Shown piece after piece: positions 8,046-17,025 of a DNA stretch of 64,000 bases. The DNA is from Saccharothrix sp. NRRL B-16348. GTDB taxonomy: Bacteria > Actinomycetota > Actinomycetes > Mycobacteriales > Pseudonocardiaceae. The DNA is taken from contig NZ_LGED01000231.1 of assembly GCF_001280085.1 (NCBI RefSeq), positions 82,452 to 146,451 on the forward strand, given 5' to 3'. Both the position numbers and the translations under genes were made by a program. Position 1 is the stretch's first letter. Every line of letters begins with the position of its first letter. Below the pieces are notes generated by a model. The model was not told where the DNA came from. It saw nothing but the letters and a program-made list of their open reading frames with translations, and ran no database searches.

Positions 8046-8237
8046 ATGCAGCAAGGGGATCTGTCGGGCGCGGCTTGGCGTACGAGCAGCTTCAGCGACG
8101 AGGGGCAATCCTGCGTCGAAGTGGCGCCGGTGGGTGAGGGCTTCGCCGCGCGCGACTCCAAGAACCCGGCCGGGCCGACGCTGTCGTTCGAGCTCGGGCC
8201 GTGGCGGAGGTTCCTCGCCGGGCTCGAGAACGGCTGA
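8046..8237 (+). CDS. DUF397 small protein
   Basis: 63 residues with the DUF397 signature: GAAWRTSSFSDEGQSCVEV, then AARDSKNPAGPTLSF and a C-terminal W-x-x-F-L-A segment. ATG is preceded by AAGGAGG. It is the cognate partner of the XRE-DUF5753 regulator 23 nt upstream; such partners are thought to antagonise or modulate the regulator. The TGA is followed within 10 nt by the stop of the convergent WYL gene. Confidence 0.92.
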   Translation: MQQGDLSGAAWRTSSFSDEGQSCVEVAPVGEGFAARDSKNPAGPTLSFELGPWRRFLAGLENG

Positions 8238-8246
8238 CCGCCCGAC

Positions 8247-8951
8247 TCACGGGAGCGCCGGGGTGCGGTCGACGAGGTCGCACGTCCGGAGCGCGAAGTC
8301 CTCGTGGCGGTGCGCGGGCGAGGGTTCGCCGGTCGTTCCGGCGTTCACGATCCGGTCGACGCGGAACGCCCGCTCGGCCTGGCGCAGCCGGCACCAGCCG
8401 ACGAGGTACCAGTACCGCCCGCGCACGGTGGCGAACCGCACCGGCTCGACCTCGCGCTCCGTGCGGCCGCCGTCGCGGTCGAGGTAGGTGAGCCGCAGCA
8501 CGCGGCGGTCGACGACGGCGTCCTGGATCACCGAGGGGACCGACGACGGCTCGGCCGCCGGCCGGTCGAGCAGCTGGACCCGGTCGGCCAGGGCGCGGGC
8601 GCCGGCGGCGTCACGCGACGACATCGCGGTGACGATCTTGTGGATCGCGCTGCGCGCCGCGTGGGCGAACGGCGTGCCCTCGGCGCGGTCGAGGGCCACG
8701 GCGACGGCGGTCGCCTCGGCGGGCGTGAAGTTCAGCGGCGGCAGGGTCATGGCCTTGTCGACCGCGTAGCCGCCGCGCCGCCCGGTGTCGGCGTAGATCG
8801 GCACGCCTGCCTGGGTCAGCGCGCCGATGTCCCGGGCGATGGTGCGCACGCTCACCTCGTAGCGGGCGGCCAGCTCGCGGGCGGTGCGCCGGCGCGGCGA
8901 GACCGCGCGCAGGTCCTCCACGATGGCGTACAGCCGATCCGTGCGGTTCAT
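8247..8951 (-). CDS. YafY-type HTH/WYL transcriptional regulator
   Basis: 234 residues: DeoR-like winged helix at the N-terminus (about 1-60; TARELAARYEVSVRTIARDIGAL), then a WYL-type sensor domain (about 135-230) in which the signature reads WYLVGW, with RAFRVDRI after it. A TAGCGT box (complement of 8960-8965) lies 8 nt before the ATG, suggesting a leaderless mRNA. It diverges from a tautomerase-like gene 120 nt away, its most likely target. WYL domains sense small ligands or nucleic acid; the ligand here is not known. Confidence 0.9.
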   Translation of the reverse strand: MNRTDRLYAIVEDLRAVSPRRRTARELAARYEVSVRTIARDIGALTQAGVPIYADTGRRGGYAVDKAMTLPPLNFTPAEATAVAVALDRAEGTPFAHAARSAIHKIVTAMSSRDAAGARALADRVQLLDRPAAEPSSVPSVIQDAVVDRRVLRLTYLDRDGGRTEREVEPVRFATVRGRYWYLVGWCRLRQAERAFRVDRIVNAGTTGEPSPAHRHEDFALRTCDLVDRTPALP

Positions 8952-9071
8952 GCTCCCGGACGCTAGCCGGGCCCACCGACAGAACCCGTGTGAAGGACTC
9001 CGGAAACGGTGACATAAGGGTGTCTCACCGGCCGTCGATCGTGGTGTTCACCCAACCGAACGGAGTACGAC

Positions 9072-9494
9072 ATGCCTGTCGGATACCTCGACGTGCCCAC
9101 CGGCGCCGACCTGGACCGGAAGAGCGCCATGGTGCGTGCCATCTACGAAGCCGTGCACGAGGTCTACCCGTTTCCCGACGACACGCGGATCTTCGTGCGG
9201 GAGTGGTTGCCCGACGCGGTGAGCCGGAACGGTCTCCTCGGGTCGGAGCCGGCCAGGCCGGTGTTCGTGGTGCACGTCCCGCCGGGCGCGGAGATCGACG
9301 CCAAGCGGACGATGCTGCGGAAGGTCAGTGCGGCGGTCGGCGACGCGTACGACCTGCCGGACTTCATGACGTTCCTCCACGAGCACCCGCTCGACCTCGT
9401 GGCGCTCGACGGCGGTCTGCTCGCCGATGACCGGCAGCGGGTCGGTGATCGGACGGAGGCGTCCGTCGGCTCGGCGCGGGGCAACGGCGGCTGA
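9072..9494 (+). CDS. Tautomerase-family protein
   Basis: 140 residues starting MPVGYLDVP, with Pro2 placed to become the N-terminal catalytic proline after Met removal, as in 4-oxalocrotonate tautomerase and MIF-like enzymes. Two beta-alpha-beta units can be seen (residues 2-60 and about 75-125), consistent with a fused tautomerase dimer. The RBS GGAGTACGAC precedes the ATG. It is divergent from the WYL regulator and followed by a strong hairpin terminator, so it is monocistronic. The substrate is unknown. Confidence 0.78.
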   Translation: MPVGYLDVPTGADLDRKSAMVRAIYEAVHEVYPFPDDTRIFVREWLPDAVSRNGLLGSEPARPVFVVHVPPGAEIDAKRTMLRKVSAAVGDAYDLPDFMTFLHEHPLDLVALDGGLLADDRQRVGDRTEASVGSARGNGG

Positions 9495-9506
9495 CCCGTG
9501 CACGAC

Positions 9507-9542
9507 GAAGCCCGCCCCCGGCAGCACGTGGGGGCGGGCTTC
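9507..9542. terminator. Bidirectional intrinsic terminator
   Basis: Perfect 13-bp stem, GAAGCCCGCCCCC (9507-9519) and its complement (9530-9542), with a 10-nt loop. It lies between the convergent tautomerase and beta-lactamase-like genes and can serve both. Confidence 0.9.
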
Positions 9543-9551
9543 GGTGCGTGA

Positions 9552-10592
9552 TCAGCCGCCGTTGCTCGGGCGGTACGGCTGGGCGCGGTAGGTGCGCGGG
9601 GTGTTCGCGGTGATGCGGAGGACCGAGTCGTACAGCGTGCGGCCCAGGGCGGCGCGGGCCCGCAGCGCCGGGTGGGTCGCGCTGTAGTTGTCGGCGTTCG
9701 CGGCCTGGTTACCGGCGAACTGGCCGGACGCGAACAGCGCGAACGTGATGATCGGCTTGCCCGCCGCGTCGAACACGATGCCCGCCTCGTTGCGGCCGTC
9801 CTCGAACCAGCCCGCCTTCGTCGCCACGTTCAGCCGCTCGGCCGACGACAGGTCGAGCCGGATCCCGTCGGTGAACGACGTCAACGACCGCAGCACCTTC
9901 AGCAGGTGCTCGGTCGACGCCGCCGACAGCAGCTCACCGGCCGCGAGCCTGCGCAGCAGGGTGTACGTCTCCCGGGGCGTGGTGGTGCCCAGGAAGAACC
10001 GGTTCGGGTTGGCGACCGGCACGACCTGCGTGTGCACGAAACCCTTCGAGCGCAGGATCTCGTTCAGCTCCAACGCGGGCACGACCAGGCCGCACAGCCG
10101 CACCGCCGTGTTGTCCGACACCGTCAGCAACGCCGCCAGCGCGTGCCCGACCGTCACCGAGCTCGGGTACGCGCCGTCCAGCCCGAAGATCCCGTCGGTG
10201 TCCTGGATGACGATGGCCTGCGTGACGTCGACCCGCTGGTCCAGCGTGATCAGGCCGCGGTCGACCTTGTCCAGCACGGCCACCGCGACGGCGATCTTGT
10301 TCACGCTGTACGCCTCGACCACGCGGTCGGCCTCGGCCTCGACGGCGGGCTTCACCGTGCCGTCCGGGTCGGCCACGCCGATGTAGGACGACCACGTGCC
10401 ACGCGCGCGCGACACCAGCGCCGAGTACTTCCACGCGATCTTGCGCCGCGCCTGGTCGGCCGTCGTCGGGATCAACGCGTCCCACTCCGCCTCGGTGGTC
10501 TGCGCCTGTGCCGTGCCGGCGGTCGAGCCGATCACGGCGCTCGCCGCCGCGACCGAGCCCAGCCCCAGCGCGAACCTGCGGTTGATGTTCAT
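9552..10592 (-). CDS. Tat-exported class A beta-lactamase-like serine hydrolase
   Basis: 346 residues. The N-terminus NINRRFALGLG followed by a hydrophobic stretch and AQA is a Tat-type signal (cleavage near residue 30). Penicillin-interactive motifs are present: S-V-N-K (S96, K99), S-D-N (159-161) and K-A-G-W (259-262) in place of KTG. ELNEIL near 175-180 may supply the omega-loop Glu. The altered third motif argues that it may not be an effective beta-lactamase; it may be a peptidoglycan- or ester-directed hydrolase. It is monocistronic, ending at a terminator shared with the tautomerase gene. Confidence 0.85.
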   Translation of the reverse strand: MNINRRFALGLGSVAAASAVIGSTAGTAQAQTTEAEWDALIPTTADQARRKIAWKYSALVSRARGTWSSYIGVADPDGTVKPAVEAEADRVVEAYSVNKIAVAVAVLDKVDRGLITLDQRVDVTQAIVIQDTDGIFGLDGAYPSSVTVGHALAALLTVSDNTAVRLCGLVVPALELNEILRSKGFVHTQVVPVANPNRFFLGTTTPRETYTLLRRLAAGELLSAASTEHLLKVLRSLTSFTDGIRLDLSSAERLNVATKAGWFEDGRNEAGIVFDAAGKPIITFALFASGQFAGNQAANADNYSATHPALRARAALGRTLYDSVLRITANTPRTYRAQPYRPSNGG

Positions 10593-10691
10593 GTGCCCCC
10601 AATCAGTGGATACGCCTCTTACGACGCCCCGAGTGGCTCAAATGTTGCTCCGAACCGGTGAATCTGATCTAACCAGCGGTAACCTCCGGTC

Positions 10692-11399
10692 ATGGGACAA
10701 GGGGTATTCCTGGTCACGGGGGCCGGCCGGGGCATCGGCGCGGCCACCGCGCGGCTGGCCGCCGAGGCGGGGTACCGGCTGGTGCTGACGGCCCGCGACA
10801 CGGCGAGCCTGGCCGAACTGGCGGCCCGGCTCGGGGGGCCCGACCGGGTGTGGGTGGCCTCGTGCGACGTGCGGGTGTACGAGCAGCTCGCGGCCCTGAT
10901 GGGGCAGGTCGAGGAGGAGTGGGGGAGCCTCGACGTGGTGTTCGCCAACGCGGGCGCGAGCGTGACCACCTCGTTCACCTCGACCGACGGCGCGCCGCCC
11001 GCCGAGTGGAGCGACATGGTGCTGACCAACGTGTGCGGACCCGCGTTCACGGCACGGGCGGCGATGCCCGCGTTGATGCGCCACGCCGGCCACCTGGTGC
11101 TGACCGGGTCGGCGGCCGGGCGCGGGGTGCGGCCCGGGAACCTCTACTCGGCCACCAAGTGGGCGGTGACGGGGCTCGCGCAGGCGATCCGCGCCGAGTG
11201 CGTCGGCACGGGCGTCCGCGTCACGCTGGTGCAGCCCGGCCTGACCGACACCGGCGGCATCCCGCCGTCGCGCGCCGGCGACCCGAAGCTCGCGCCGGAG
11301 GACGTGGCCCGCGCCGTGCTGTACGCGGTGAGCCAGCCGCCGAACGTGGACGTCAACGAGATCCTGGTGCGCCCGGTCGGCCAGGACGCCTACCGGTGA
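10692..11399 (+). CDS. SDR-family NAD(P)-dependent oxidoreductase
   Basis: 235 residues of classical SDR: TGAGRGIG at 9-16 for cofactor binding, FANAGA in the middle, the catalytic pair Y152 and K156 (YSATK) and a VQPGLTDTGG loop. A box TAACCT (10680-10685) lies 6 nt before the ATG, and there is no Shine-Dalgarno, so translation is probably leaderless. Its 3' end overlaps the convergent WYL gene by 47 nt. Substrate unknown. Confidence 0.9.
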   Translation: MGQGVFLVTGAGRGIGAATARLAAEAGYRLVLTARDTASLAELAARLGGPDRVWVASCDVRVYEQLAALMGQVEEEWGSLDVVFANAGASVTTSFTSTDGAPPAEWSDMVLTNVCGPAFTARAAMPALMRHAGHLVLTGSAAGRGVRPGNLYSATKWAVTGLAQAIRAECVGTGVRVTLVQPGLTDTGGIPPSRAGDPKLAPEDVARAVLYAVSQPPNVDVNEILVRPVGQDAYR

Positions 11400-12318
11400 G
11401 CCCCGCGCCGACCGCGCGCAACGCGTCCAGCACCTCGGGCGTCGCGTCGAGCGCGTAGGGAGCGCCGAGCAGCAGCAGGTCCGCGGCCACGTGCTCGATC
11501 TCGTTCGCGCCCAAGCGCACCCGGCACGTCTGGTCGTCGACCGGCTCCACCCGGCCCGGCAACGCCACCACCAGCCGTGATCGCACCGCGGCCGCCGGCG
11601 CGTCGACCACCGCCGTGCAGGTGTACCGGTACGGGGCGGTGGTCAGCGAACGCGCCACGTACGCGGCCGGGTCCTCCGGCAGCTCACGGGGCGTGAAGCG
11701 ACGGCCTGTGGCGCGCGGCGCGTCCATCCGGTCCACCCGGAACGTCCGCCAGTCCTCCCGCGCCGGGTCGTACGCCAGCAGGTACCAGCGCCGGTAGGCG
11801 GTCACCAGGCTGCGCGGCTCCACCCGCCGCTCCTGCCCGCGGTGCGTGAACGCGACCACCTCGTGGTCACGGCACGCCGACGCCAGCACGCCGAGCGCCG
11901 CCGGGTCGGACACCGGGCCGTTCACCGCCATCACCGCGATCGCGTCCCGCACCGCCCCGATCCGCTGCCGCAGCCGGGCGGGCAGCACCTGTTCCAGCTT
12001 CGCCAACGCCCTGGTGGACGACTCCTCGATGCCGTGCACGCCCGCCGCCGTGCGCAGGCCGACGGCCACCGCCACCGCCTCGTCGTCGTCCAGCAGCAAC
12101 GGCGGCAGGTTGCGGCCCGACGCGAGCCGGTAGCCGCCCGCGGTGCCCGTCGTGCCGTCCACCGGGTAGCCCAGCTCGCGCAGCCGCCCGATGTCGCGGC
12201 GCACCGTCCGGTCCGTCACGCCGAGCCGCTCGGCCAGTTCCGGCCCCGTCCAGTCACGCCTGCCCTGCATCAGCGACAGCAGGCGCAGCATCCTCCCCGG
12301 CATCGTCATCACGGACAT
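11353..12318 (-). CDS. YafY-type HTH/WYL transcriptional regulator
   Basis: 321 residues: DeoR-like winged helix (about 8-65; TGPELAERLGVTDRTVRRDIGRL), a middle segment (LPPLLLDDDEAVAVAVGL), the WYL-type domain (RRWYLLAYD, then WRTFRVDRM) and a C-terminal WCX extension. ATG 12318 is taken as the start, with ATG 12309 and 12303 as alternatives. The start overlaps a perfect inverted repeat (12313-12327), implying autoregulation. It diverges from the alpha/beta hydrolase gene, the likely regulated target. Confidence 0.9.
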   Translation of the reverse strand: MSVMTMPGRMLRLLSLMQGRRDWTGPELAERLGVTDRTVRRDIGRLRELGYPVDGTTGTAGGYRLASGRNLPPLLLDDDEAVAVAVGLRTAAGVHGIEESSTRALAKLEQVLPARLRQRIGAVRDAIAVMAVNGPVSDPAALGVLASACRDHEVVAFTHRGQERRVEPRSLVTAYRRWYLLAYDPAREDWRTFRVDRMDAPRATGRRFTPRELPEDPAAYVARSLTTAPYRYTCTAVVDAPAAAVRSRLVVALPGRVEPVDDQTCRVRLGANEIEHVAADLLLLGAPYALDATPEVLDALRAVGAGLTGRRPGRPGAPGSR

Positions 12319-12327
12319 CCTATGTCC
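12313..12327. promoter_or_regulatory. Operator between WYL regulator and hydrolase gene
   Basis: Inverted repeat GGACAT-CCT-ATGTCC overlaps the regulator start codon and lies about 25 nt upstream of the hydrolase ATG, just before its TAGCGT -10 box (12339-12344). It is placed to control both genes. Confidence 0.6.
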
Positions 12328-12338
12328 TAAAGGGCTTC

Positions 12339-12344
12339 TAGCGT
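12339..12344 (+). promoter_or_regulatory. -10 box of a leaderless promoter
   Basis: TAGCGT, 7 nt before ATG 12352, with no Shine-Dalgarno. The same box and spacing recur at several genes in this window. Confidence 0.5.
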
Positions 12345-12351
12345 GGTGTCC

Positions 12352-13020
12352 ATGACGACTTACGTGCTCATCCCCGGCGCCTGCCACGGCGGCTGGTACT
12401 ACGACCCGATCTCCGAACGGCTGCGTGCCGAGGGCCACGAGGTGCACGCCGTCACGTTGAGCACCGGGCGGGTCAACCTGGACGACCACGTGGCCGAGGT
12501 GCTGGACCTGTTCGAGCGGCACGACCTGCGCGACGTCGTGCTCGTCGGGCACAGCTACGGCGGCATGGTGATCACCGGCGTGGCGGACCGCGTGCCCGAG
12601 CGGGTCGGGACCCTCTTGTACGTGGACGCGTTCGTGCCGCGGGACGGCGAGTCCGCGTACGACATCGTGCACGGCGACTGGCGCAAGTGGTACGTCGAAG
12701 GCGCGGCGGGCGACGGGTTCGCCATGGCGCCGCTGCCGATCTTCGACGAACGCGCCACGCCCCACCCGCTGGCCACGCTGCTGCAACGGGCGTCGATCAC
12801 CGGCGCCGTCGACCGGGTGACCGACCGCCGGTACCTGTTCATGGCGGACTTCCCGGACAGCCCGCTGGCCACCACCTACGAACGCCTGCGCGACGACCCC
12901 GGCTGGCAGGTCGAGGCGTGGGCCTCCGGGCACAACGTGCTGCGTGACGCGCCGGAACGCTTGCTGGCGGCGTTGAAGTCCGCAAGTCCGGATAAGAGGG
13001 TGCTCGACCGCACCCCCTAG
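12352..13020 (+). CDS. Alpha/beta hydrolase
   Basis: 222 residues of the esterase/HNL-like alpha/beta hydrolase type. The oxyanion segment is LIPGACHGGWYY (6-17), the nucleophile elbow is GHSYGG with S68, and the C-terminal SGHNVL supplies the catalytic His. The leaderless-type start is ATG 12352; GTG 12343 in frame is less likely because it overlaps the -10 box. It is divergent from a WYL regulator. The next gene starts 10 nt downstream with its own TAGCGT box overlapping this stop codon. Substrate unknown. Confidence 0.88.
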   Translation: MTTYVLIPGACHGGWYYDPISERLRAEGHEVHAVTLSTGRVNLDDHVAEVLDLFERHDLRDVVLVGHSYGGMVITGVADRVPERVGTLLYVDAFVPRDGESAYDIVHGDWRKWYVEGAAGDGFAMAPLPIFDERATPHPLATLLQRASITGAVDRVTDRRYLFMADFPDSPLATTYERLRDDPGWQVEAWASGHNVLRDAPERLLAALKSASPDKRVLDRTP

Positions 13021-13023
13021 CGT
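13018..13023 (+). promoter_or_regulatory. -10 box of a leaderless promoter
   Basis: TAGCGT, 6 nt before ATG 13030. Its first three bases are the TAG stop of the hydrolase gene. Confidence 0.45.
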
Positions 13024-13029
13024 GGACGG

Positions 13030-13761
13030 ATGAAGGTCCACGACATGCTCGTTGAAGAGCGTCGGCGGATGGCGGACCTCCTCGACGGGTTGGACCCGGG
13101 CCAACTGGCCACGCCCAGCCTGTCCACGGGGTGGACCGTGCACGACGTCGGCGCGCACCTGATCACCTACCTCAGGTTCGGCCAGCTCAAGATCTACTAC
13201 GGCATCGTCACGATGGCCGCCGACTTCGACCGGCTCAACCGTGAGCTCACCGCCCGGGCGGCCCGGATGCCCACCTCGGAGATCGCCGCCAGGCTGCGCC
13301 GGTGGGCGACGTCGAAGACCACCATCCCGCGCTCGGGCTACGACCCCGTGCTGGCCGACATCCTGCTGCACGACTACGACATCCGCGTGCCGCTCGGCAT
13401 CGGGCGGGACATGCCGGAGGACCGGCTGTGGGTGGCGTTCCAGCACCTGGCGGCCAAACCGTCACCGGGTTACGCGGTGGGCTCCCGGTTGGCGGGGCTG
13501 CGGCTGGAAGCGGAGGACACCGGCTGGGTGTCCGGCAGCGGGGCGGTGGTGCGCGGCGACGCCGAGTCGCTCGTGCTGGCGATGAGCGGCCGTGCGGTCG
13601 GGCTCGACGCGCTGGAGGGCGAAGGCCTGCCGCTGCTGCGGGAACGTGTCGCCGCGCCGCCGCCGCGCGGACCGCTGGAACGGCTGAAGACCGTGGTCAA
13701 GGTCGTGGTCGACCCGCCGCCGGTGGAGCGCCGTTCCCGGGACGCCATCGGCGGTTCGTGA
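13030..13761 (+). CDS. Maleylpyruvate isomerase-type mycothiol-dependent family protein
   Basis: 243 residues of the DinB-like fold. The N-terminal signature LSTGWTVHDVGAHL (about 32-45) carries the first metal-binding His, and ILLHDYDIRVPLG (about 113-125) supplies a later one. The family (TIGR03083-like) contains mycothiol-dependent isomerases and transferases, in keeping with an actinobacterial host. It probably has its own leaderless promoter. The region between it and the GH9 cellulase holds a complex repeat and a terminator. Confidence 0.85.
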   Translation: MKVHDMLVEERRRMADLLDGLDPGQLATPSLSTGWTVHDVGAHLITYLRFGQLKIYYGIVTMAADFDRLNRELTARAARMPTSEIAARLRRWATSKTTIPRSGYDPVLADILLHDYDIRVPLGIGRDMPEDRLWVAFQHLAAKPSPGYAVGSRLAGLRLEAEDTGWVSGSGAVVRGDAESLVLAMSGRAVGLDALEGEGLPLLRERVAAPPPRGPLERLKTVVKVVVDPPPVERRSRDAIGGS

Positions 13762-13767
13762 ACCACT

Positions 13768-13908
13768 CGCGTGTCGAACCTTCAGCGCCCGCGTGTCGAA
13801 CGCTCACGTCCTCTGAATTCAACATTCAAGTTGGGCGTCGGTCGTTCCGAGTGTTGAACTCGGGGGTCCTGAAGGTTCGACACGCGGGACCTGAGCGTTC
13901 GACACGCG
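13768..13908. repeat. Interleaved inverted-repeat element (A-B-A'-B')
   Basis: CGCGTGTCGAACCTTCAG (13768-13785) has an exact reverse complement at 13869-13886, and CGCGTGTCGAACGCTCA (13790-13806) has one at 13892-13908. Between them are further related cores: TTCAACATTC near 13819 and GTGTTGAAC near 13851. The six GTGTYGAAC-like cores in 140 nt make this a distinctive element in a convergent intergenic gap. Function unknown. Confidence 0.75.
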
Positions 13909-13923
13909 AGGTTGTGGAAACGA

Positions 13924-13959
13924 ACCGGTGGCGGGCTCCGTGGGGAGCCCGCCACCGGT
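13924..13959. terminator. Bidirectional intrinsic terminator
   Basis: Perfect 16-bp stem ACCGGTGGCGGGCTCC (13924-13939) and its complement (13944-13959), with a GTGG loop. It separates the mycothiol-dependent family gene from the convergent GH9 cellulase. Confidence 0.92.
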
Positions 13960-14002
13960 CATGCGGTCGGTCCGTGGTGCCGGACCGTCCGTTCTTGTGG
14001 GA

Positions 14003-16910
14003 CTACCCCACGGTGCAGGGGTTCCCGTTCACCCGGAAGTCGGTCGGCTTGGTCGTCGTCGAACCCGACCCCCAGGAGTTGAAGCCGATGCCCGCCGAAG
14101 CGCCGGGCGCCAGCGTGCGGTTCCACGACAGGTTCGTCGCGGACGCCGCCTGACCCGACTGGGACCACTCCGCCGACCAGCCCTGCGAGATCTTCTGCTG
14201 GCCCGGCATGGTGAACTCCAGCTTCCAGCCGTTCCAGGTCTGGGCGCTGGTGTTGGTCACCGTGATGTTGACCGACATGCCGGTGGGCCAGGTCGAGGCC
14301 TGCCAGACCACCTTGCAGTAGCCCGCCACCACGTCCGGCTTGGTCCGCACGTTCACCTGGGGCGACATGGCCGAACGCAGGTTCGCGCCGTTCTTCGCCA
14401 CCACGGTGAACTTGTAGGCCGTGTCCGGCCGCAGCCCCGTCACCGTGGCTGTCGGCGAGGTGACCGTGGCGACGACGCGCAGCGCGTCACCCTCGATCGA
14501 GATGACGTCGTACTCCTTGACGCCGCTCTCCGGGTCGGTCGACGCGGTCCACGTCAGCTTCGTGCCCGTCGTGGTGATGTCCGAGGCCACCGGGGTGCCC
14601 GGGGTCGACGGCGCGGTGGTGTCGACCGGCGGCGCGGACGTGACCTTCTCCGCCGCCCAGCTGGCGATCCACGCGAACGCGGAGTTCCAGTTGACCGTGA
14701 CCTCGTTCACCGAGTACGCCTCGATGTGGTCCACGAAGCACTTCTGCGCCTTGCAGCCGGCGAGCAGGCGCGCGGCGATCGGGTCCTGCAGCGCGCTGTT
14801 CGGACCACCCGAGAGCGCGCCGGGCGGCGCGGTCGGGAGGGTCGGGTCGAGCTGGTTCGCCCAGTGCCGGTGGTGGACGTTCTTCACCGGCTGGTCGCCG
14901 TAGCCCGAGACGTACGAGTACGACATCGGGTTGCGGCCCAGCAGGTAGTTCAGGCCCTGGAACACGCCCTCGCGGTACTTGGCCGCGCCGGTGAAGTCGT
15001 GCGCCAGCGCGAGCACCGAGATGTTGTTCGCGACCAGGCCGTTGGAACCCCAGTCGTAGCCCTCCAGCGGGCGGTACGGCGCGGGGTAGCCCTGGGTCGA
15101 CATCTGCGACAGGTGGGCGTCCGCCACGGTGGTGAACGCCGACTTGATCGCGGTGACGTCGGCGGCCGGCAGGCCGTTCGGCACGAGGGCGAGCGTGATG
15201 TCGCCCAGCGGGCCGGTGGAGCCCCAGTCGAAGCCGCGGGCGGTCAGGCTCTTGCCCTTGAAGTGCGTCGACGCCGTGAGGTCGCTGCGGTAGGAGGCCT
15301 CACCGGTGGTGGTGAACATCTCCGCCGCGGCCCAGTAGAACTCGTCGGTCAGCGTGGCGTCGCTGTAGGAGCCGCCGCCGGTGCCGTCGTTCGGGTCGGC
15401 GATCTTGTTCGGGTTGGCCTTCGCCGCCGCGTACGCCTTGGTGGCCGCCGCGAGCGCCTTCGCCGAGAACGCCGGGTCGATCGTCTTCCAGATGCGCGCC
15501 GCCTGCGCGGCCACGGCGGCCGTGTTCAGCGTCGCGGCCGTGCTGGTCGCGGACAGCCTGCGGGCCTGCGGGTCCAGGTGGGGCAGCAGCGGCAGGCCGG
15601 TCCAGTTCTGGTCGTGGATCTTGTGGTGGACCATGCCGTCGGGCGCCTGCATCTTCAGCAGGAACTCGACCTCCCAGCGCGCCTCGTCCAGGATGTCCGG
15701 GACGCCGTTGGCCTTCTCCGGGATGTTCAGCTTGCCGTCGCCCAGCGCCGCGGCGTCGCCGATCAGCTTCGCGCGCTCGTAGGTGTTGAGCACCTGCCAC
15801 GCCGAGATGCCGCCGTTGACGACGTACTTGCCGTGGTCGCCCGCGTCGTACCACGCCCGCGTCGTACCAGCCGCCGCGCACGTCCAGCGTGTAGCCGCAC
15901 GTGATGGTCGCGAGGCAGGGGACGTTGTTGTCACCCTGGTTGGGCGCGACGTTGAGGTGGCCGGCGGGGCGCGCGTACTCCGCGCCCACGTACTGCGCGT
16001 CGATCTCGATGCCGCTGCGGTTGTGGTAGAAGTACGCCAGCGAGTCGTACCGCAGCTTCTTGATCTGGTCCGTGGCGATGTCGAACGGGAAGCTCGTCTC
16101 CGTGCCGACGGTCAGCGTGTAGCCGGTGCCCGCGGTGTCGAACGACGAGAAGTCGATCAGGTGCGTGGAGTCGCCCGATTCGGCGTCCGCGCCCTTCGGC
16201 GCCGTCTGGCCCGAGGCCACCGTGGCGCCCGCGGAGTTCTTCAACGCCCACGGCTGCGGCGTGGTCGCGTCCGAGGTCAGGGTCGCGTGCTTGGGCAGGC
16301 CCGGCACGTAGGAGACCTGGTTGACGTTGATCTTCTTCGGCGGGTTGGCCGGGTCGCCGCCCGGCGGCTTCACGCCACCGATCAGCGAGACGTTGTCGAC
16401 GCAGACCGTCGTGTCGGCCGCCTGCGCGCCCAGGTGGAAGGTGACCTGGCCGGGGCCCGCGTCCGGGAAGTCCAGCTCCGAGGTGAACGTGAAGGTGAAC
16501 CGCTGCTTCGTCGTGGTCAGCGCGACGTCGTGCTTGGCGATCTGCCGGTACGGGCTGACGCCCTCACCGGCCACCGCCGCCGCCGGCCGGGCGACCGAGG
16601 CGTACGCGTCGAACGACATCGTGTAGGACTGGCCCGCCTCGAACGGCACGCCGTTCTGGCCGATCAGGGAGTCCCACGGGTTGACCGTGCCGCCGGTGAC
16701 CGTGGCGCACAGCTCGCCGTTCACGACTCGGTTCGACACGCCCGCGCTGGCCCACCACGGGTCGGCCGAGCCGCTGCTGAACGCGCCGTTGACCAGCCGT
16801 TCGTAGTCGGCCGCGTAGGCCGTTCCGGACGCTAGCGCGCCGCTCACCGCCACTAGTGCGAGGGCTGCGGTGGCCTGGCGGCGCCACCGGGGAGAAGGAA
16901 GCGATCTCAT
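14003..16910 (-). pseudogene. GH9 endoglucanase (CBM4-Ig-GH9-FN3-CBM2), frameshifted
   Basis: ATG 16910 with RBS GGAGGAG opens a secreted modular cellulase. In order: signal peptide (cut near residue 33, AYA), CBM4/9-like module, CelD-type Ig domain (INVNQVSYVPG), GH9 catalytic domain, an FN3 module and a C-terminal cellulose-binding CBM2 (WGSGSTTTKPTDFRVNG). The GH9 acid is visible in YSVNEVTVNWNSAF and a His block in VHHRHWANQ. A 16-bp tandem duplication at 15838-15869 shifts the frame just after WYDAG, within the DAGD catalytic-base motif; removing one copy restores GWYDAGDHGKY. As read, the first product stops being GH9 at this point. CebR boxes lie upstream. Confidence 0.9.
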
Positions 16911-16957
16911 GGACTTGGGTCTCCTCCGTCTGCTCTGACGGTTGACGACGACGCTTC

Positions 16958-16984
16958 TGGGAGCGCTCCCTGGGAGCGCTCCCA
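16958..16984. promoter_or_regulatory. Two adjacent CebR-type operators
   Basis: TGGGAGCGCTCCCT (16958-16971) and TGGGAGCGCTCCCA (16971-16984) sit side by side upstream of the cellulase start. The second is identical to the Streptomyces CebR box, the cellobiose-responsive LacI-family operator. Confidence 0.88.
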
Positions 16985-17025
16985 GGGACTCTAGAGTGAC
17001 TCGCCGCACATTCACAACCCTGGAT

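Noticed and set aside
13928..15904. Long plus-strand open frame opposite the cellulase
   Set aside because: Antisense shadow of GH9 and its modules; no motif.
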